Shown here piece after piece: positions 61,730 to 64,000 of a stretch of 64,000 nucleotides of DNA. The stretch is from Streptomyces sp. NBC_01296 (GTDB taxonomy: Bacteria > Actinomycetota > Actinomycetes > Streptomycetales > Streptomycetaceae), in contig NZ_CP130720.1 of the NCBI RefSeq assembly GCF_035984415.1, positions 7,192,001 to 7,256,000 of the forward strand, written 5' to 3'. The position numbers were made by a program, and so were the translations under genes. Below the pieces are notes generated by a model that did not search any database, was not told where the DNA came from, and saw only the letters and a list, made by a program, of their open reading frames with translations. The number at the start of each line of letters is the position of its first letter. Positions within the stretch are counted from its first letter, which is position 1.

Positions 61730-62317
61730 TCACGCGGTACGGATCAGCGCGCGGATGAGTCGCTCGACCTGCGCCTGAGAACCCGGCGCCGCATCGGCCG
61801 AGCCGGTCATCAGGAGGTGGTGCAGCGTCCCCACCAGCGCGAGCGCCACCGACTCCACGTCCAACGGCGTCGCGACCCTCCCGATCTCCTGCTCCGCCCG
61901 CAGGTAGCCGCTGACCGCCTCCTGGATCGCGGTGAACCCCGGGGCGCCGGCCTGCCAGGCCTGCCGGACCCGCTGGGCCGCCAGCGGCCGGGTCACCGCC
62001 AGCCCCACCAGCCCCGGATCCAGGGACAGCACCGCTGAGGCCACATCCGCGAGGTTCTCTCCTACTGAACCGGTACCCGCTCTGGAGGGCAGATCCTCGG
62101 ACAGGGCGGCGGCCGTTCCGAACCGGTACAGGACCAGTTCGGCGACGAACTCGTCCAGCCCGGCGAAGTGCGTGTGCAGCACCCCCTTGGCGCAGCCGGC
62201 CTCCTCGGTGACGGCCCTGCTGGTCAGCGCTGCGGCCCCGTCCCGAGCCAGGACGCGCTCTGCTGCAGCAAACAACCGCTCCCGCAGGCCTTCGATGGCT
62301 ACTCCGCGCGGTGACAT
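61730..62317 (-). CDS. TetR-family transcriptional regulator
   Basis: 195 residues with an N-terminal TetR helix-turn-helix (RERLFAAAERVLARDGAAAL, TSRAVTEEAGCAKGVLHTHF) and a helical ligand-binding C-terminus. ATG 62317 is six bases behind AGGAGG; a TTG one codon upstream is possible. It is divergent from a methyltransferase gene, with two operator-like palindromes in the shared 106-bp region. It probably represses itself and the methyltransferase until a ligand binds. Confidence 0.9.
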   Translation of the reverse strand: MSPRGVAIEGLRERLFAAAERVLARDGAAALTSRAVTEEAGCAKGVLHTHFAGLDEFVAELVLYRFGTAAALSEDLPSRAGTGSVGENLADVASAVLSLDPGLVGLAVTRPLAAQRVRQAWQAGAPGFTAIQEAVSGYLRAEQEIGRVATPLDVESVALALVGTLHHLLMTGSADAAPGSQAQVERLIRALIRTA

Positions 62318-62350
62318 CAACTTCCTCCTGAGGCAAGGGCATTGCAGCTA

Positions 62351-62385
62351 TGGGCATCCGCCCATACTGTTTGGGCGTACGCCCA
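62351..62385. promoter_or_regulatory. Tandem TetR operator candidates
   Basis: TGGGCGTACGCCCA (62372-62385) is a perfect 14-bp palindrome. TGGGCATCCGCCCA (62351-62364) is a close copy with the same arms and different centre. They start 21 bp apart, two helical turns, within the divergent region between the TetR and methyltransferase genes. Confidence 0.75.
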
Positions 62386-62423
62386 TTCTAGGGCTCCCGC
62401 TACCCAATCGGAGGTCATTCCGC

Positions 62424-63269
62424 ATGCAACAGACCGCCAACACCGCCCAGGCACAGTCATGGAACGGCTACGAAGGCACGCACTGGGCTGCCCACCACGA
62501 CCGCTGGAACGTGGTCAACGCCGGCTTCAACGAACCACTGATGGCGACCGCGTCGATTCGTCCCGGGGAGCACGTTCTCGACATCGGCTGCGGCGCGGGC
62601 GCGACCACGCGTCTGGCCGCCCGTGCAGCGGAGCAGGGCTACGCCGCCGGCCTCGACCTCTCCGGCCCCATGCTCGAACAAGCCCGGACCGTTGCCGCTG
62701 AAGAAGGCATCACCAACATCTCCTTCACGCGCGGCGACGCCCAGGTCCACGACCTGCCCCGAGCGACCTTCGACGTCGCGGTGAGCCGCTTCGGCATCAT
62801 GTTCTTCTCCGACCCCGTCGCCGCGTTCGCCAACATCGCCTCTGCCCTGCGTCCGGGTGGGCGCATCGCCTTCCTGAGCGCGGCGGAACCCGAAGGGAAC
62901 GAGTGGCTGACCGCGCTCACCGGGCTCAAGGACATCCTGCCGATCGGCGGCTTCGGAGCTCCCGGCGGTCCGGGCATGTTCTCGCTCGCCGACCCTGACA
63001 CCGCGACCGGCCTGCTTCGTGCGGCGGGTCTCCGGAACGTGCGCGCCGAACACATCCAGGCGCACGGGACCTGGGGCCGAACCGCCCAGGAGGCGGCGGA
63101 CTTCCTCCTCGACTCCGGACCCGGCCGGCACCTCCTCAGCTCGGTCGATCCCGCCGCTCGGGCCCGTGCGCGCCGCCGCCTGATCGAAGACCTCGGTGCT
63201 CACGAGACCGGCGGCGCGGTCCGACTCCGAAGCACGGGGTGGCTCCTGACCGCCAACGTCGGCGCCTGA
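62424..63269 (+). CDS. Class I SAM-dependent methyltransferase (UbiE/COQ5-like)
   Basis: 281 residues. The N-terminus (QSWNGYEGTHWAAHHDRWN) is typical of a common actinobacterial methyltransferase group. SAM motifs are HVLDIGCGAGATTRLAARAA, LDLSGPMLEQAR, GDAQVHDL and ALRPGGRIAFLSAAEP. ATG 62424 has GGAGG upstream. It is controlled by the divergent TetR gene, by inference from the operators. The substrate is unknown; detoxification of a small molecule sensed by TetR is plausible. Confidence 0.87.
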   Translation: MQQTANTAQAQSWNGYEGTHWAAHHDRWNVVNAGFNEPLMATASIRPGEHVLDIGCGAGATTRLAARAAEQGYAAGLDLSGPMLEQARTVAAEEGITNISFTRGDAQVHDLPRATFDVAVSRFGIMFFSDPVAAFANIASALRPGGRIAFLSAAEPEGNEWLTALTGLKDILPIGGFGAPGGPGMFSLADPDTATGLLRAAGLRNVRAEHIQAHGTWGRTAQEAADFLLDSGPGRHLLSSVDPAARARARRRLIEDLGAHETGGAVRLRSTGWLLTANVGA

Positions 63270-63402
63270 CCTCCGAGAAGCGCGAGTCCTCGATCGACCG
63301 TCGGCCAGGAGCCCGCGGGCCGTGGCATGACCCTGCCGCCGTCTGAGGGGCGGCATCGCGGAACCTTGGGTGCCTGGATGTGGCAGTGAGGTAGGGGCGA
63401 CT

Positions 63403-63422
63403 CTGGTCCGCGATCGGTCCGG
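63403..63422. repeat. Paired TGGTCCG motif, left of repeat copy 3
   Basis: CTGGTCCGCGATCGGTCCGG, the same pattern as at 48669, 142 bp before repeat copy 3. The stretch 63270-63544 otherwise holds nothing I recognise. Confidence 0.5.
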
Positions 63423-63544
63423 CAGTGACGCCCCCAGCAGGGCAGCAAGCGTCGCCCAGGGCGTTGTGCTGAATACGCCGAGCTTCTGGAGGGGGCGTGG
63501 CATGGGGAGGTGAATTCCCACTCTGGTCAACGGACTTCAGTGCC

Positions 63545-63694
63545 CTAGAAGAAGCCCAGCTTCTTGGGGGAGTAACTTACTAATAAGTTCTTCGTGTGCT
63601 GGTGGTACGCGCGCCGCACCCCACCTGAACAGCAGGAATGGGTGTGAATGCGGGGGAGGGGCGTGGCCTGGTCCGGAACTGGCCCGGATCTTGG
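63545..63694. repeat. Attachment-site-like repeat, copy 3
   Basis: Third copy: CTAGAAGAA start, minus-strand tail YHQHTKNLLVSYSPKKLGFF-stop, and 123 bp later CTGGTCCGGAACTGGCCCGG followed by ATCTTGG. The core has diverged slightly (TAATAAGTTCTTCGTGTG instead of CAGCATGTTCTTCGTCTG). Confidence 0.72.
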
Positions 63695-63729
63695 TCGTGG
63701 TCGGCAGTACTGCAGCCACCCGGGTGATC

Positions 63730-64000
63730 ATGGTGACGGCGGGGCTGGTGGAGCGAGCGGCACGGTACGGCCTCACCCTCGGCACCCTGATCCAGGGCGT
63801 GTGGGCGCTTCTGCTGGGCGATCTGCTCGACACCGACCGAGTGGTGTTCGGCACCGGGATTTCAGGGCGCCCCGCGGAACTGGCCGGGTACGACGCGATC
63901 GTCGGCCTGCTCGGCGACTCCCTGCCACCGAGCTCGCCTGGTCGGCGGACGAGCCAGTGGGTGGAAGTCCGGCGGCGACTGCGCCCAGGCCCCGGCCGTG
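63730..64000 (+). pseudogene. NRPS condensation-domain fragment, runs off right edge
   Basis: From ATG 63730 the frame reads ARYGLTLGTLIQGVWALLLG, then DRVVFGTGISGRPAELAGYD and AIVGLLGDSLP, which is the middle of an NRPS C domain (normally NTLVQGAWALLL...GRPxELPG...VGLFINTLP). After SLP the family pattern stops; a neighbouring frame continues ATELAWSADEPV, so a frameshift is likely. The N-terminal half with HHxxxDG is absent. It begins 36 bp after repeat copy 3. Confidence 0.75.

Overview
The window is high-GC actinobacterial DNA, almost certainly from a Streptomyces or close relative. It shows GC-rich third positions, GTG and TTG starts, Streptomyces-type nonribosomal peptide synthetase (NRPS) and twin-arginine signatures, and IS5/IS110/IS3-type insertion sequences. 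It divides into a peptide antibiotic-type biosynthetic cluster (1-23.6 kb), an accessory metabolic block (24-48.8 kb) and a heavily decayed, IS-riddled block (48.8-64 kb).

Biosynthetic cluster. A partial A-T protein enters from the left edge and converges on a minus-strand operon. That operon encodes a seven-domain synthetase ([half-C]-A-T-C-A-T-C), a T-C didomain protein and a VioC-type Fe(II)/2-oxoglutarate amino-acid hydroxylase, and it ends at a perfect 29-bp hairpin. Divergent from it is a proline-3-hydroxylase-type oxygenase. Next, on the minus strand, come a stand-alone adenylation domain, an ornithine/lysine-cyclodeaminase-type enzyme (4-bp overlap with the A domain), a two-subunit ABC exporter and a type II thioesterase. 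A plus-strand operon adds a YdfG-type SDR, an N-acetylglutamate-synthase-type acetyltransferase and a NodU/TobZ-type O-carbamoyltransferase. There are four adenylation domains, four carrier domains and three condensation domains with an intact catalytic histidine, so a tetrapeptide is predicted. The likely N-terminus is a cyclic imino acid (pipecolate or proline, probably hydroxylated) loaded in trans on the T-C protein, followed by residues that draw on hydroxylated and carbamoylated Arg/Orn/citrulline-type chemistry. This is the tailoring logic of the GE81112 tetrapeptides, but with fused rather than scattered NRPS modules. No halogenase or cluster regulator lies in the window; they may lie to the left.

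Accessory block. It holds a histidine-kinase remnant, a PP2C phosphatase plus a MASE1 membrane protein, a DUF1345-like membrane protein and a D-2-hydroxyacid dehydrogenase. It continues with a GH15/gluconokinase/GMC-oxidoreductase run, the cydAB bd oxidase, a secreted three-repeat protein, a large secreted subtilase with a TrmB/LuxR-type regulator, an MFS pseudogene, a ClC transporter beside a glutamate decarboxylase (an acid-resistance pair) and a truncated P450. An IS3 copy then joins the P450 stump to an integrase stump.

Decayed block and island borders. Three same-orientation copies of a ~150-bp unit (26092, 48822, 63545) share a conserved minus-strand C-terminal peptide and, exactly 123 bp further on, a paired TGGTCCG motif. 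The middle copy lies just beyond the integrase. I read these as attachment-site-like borders of two tandem islands (about 22.7 and 14.7 kb). The second island keeps a flavin oxidase, a vanadium-haloperoxidase-like protein, a molybdopterin/cytochrome b oxidoreductase with its membrane partner, methyltransferases and a TetR regulator with tandem operators. Around these are transposase, TrkA, integrase and other gene remnants. An NRPS condensation-domain fragment abuts the right border.
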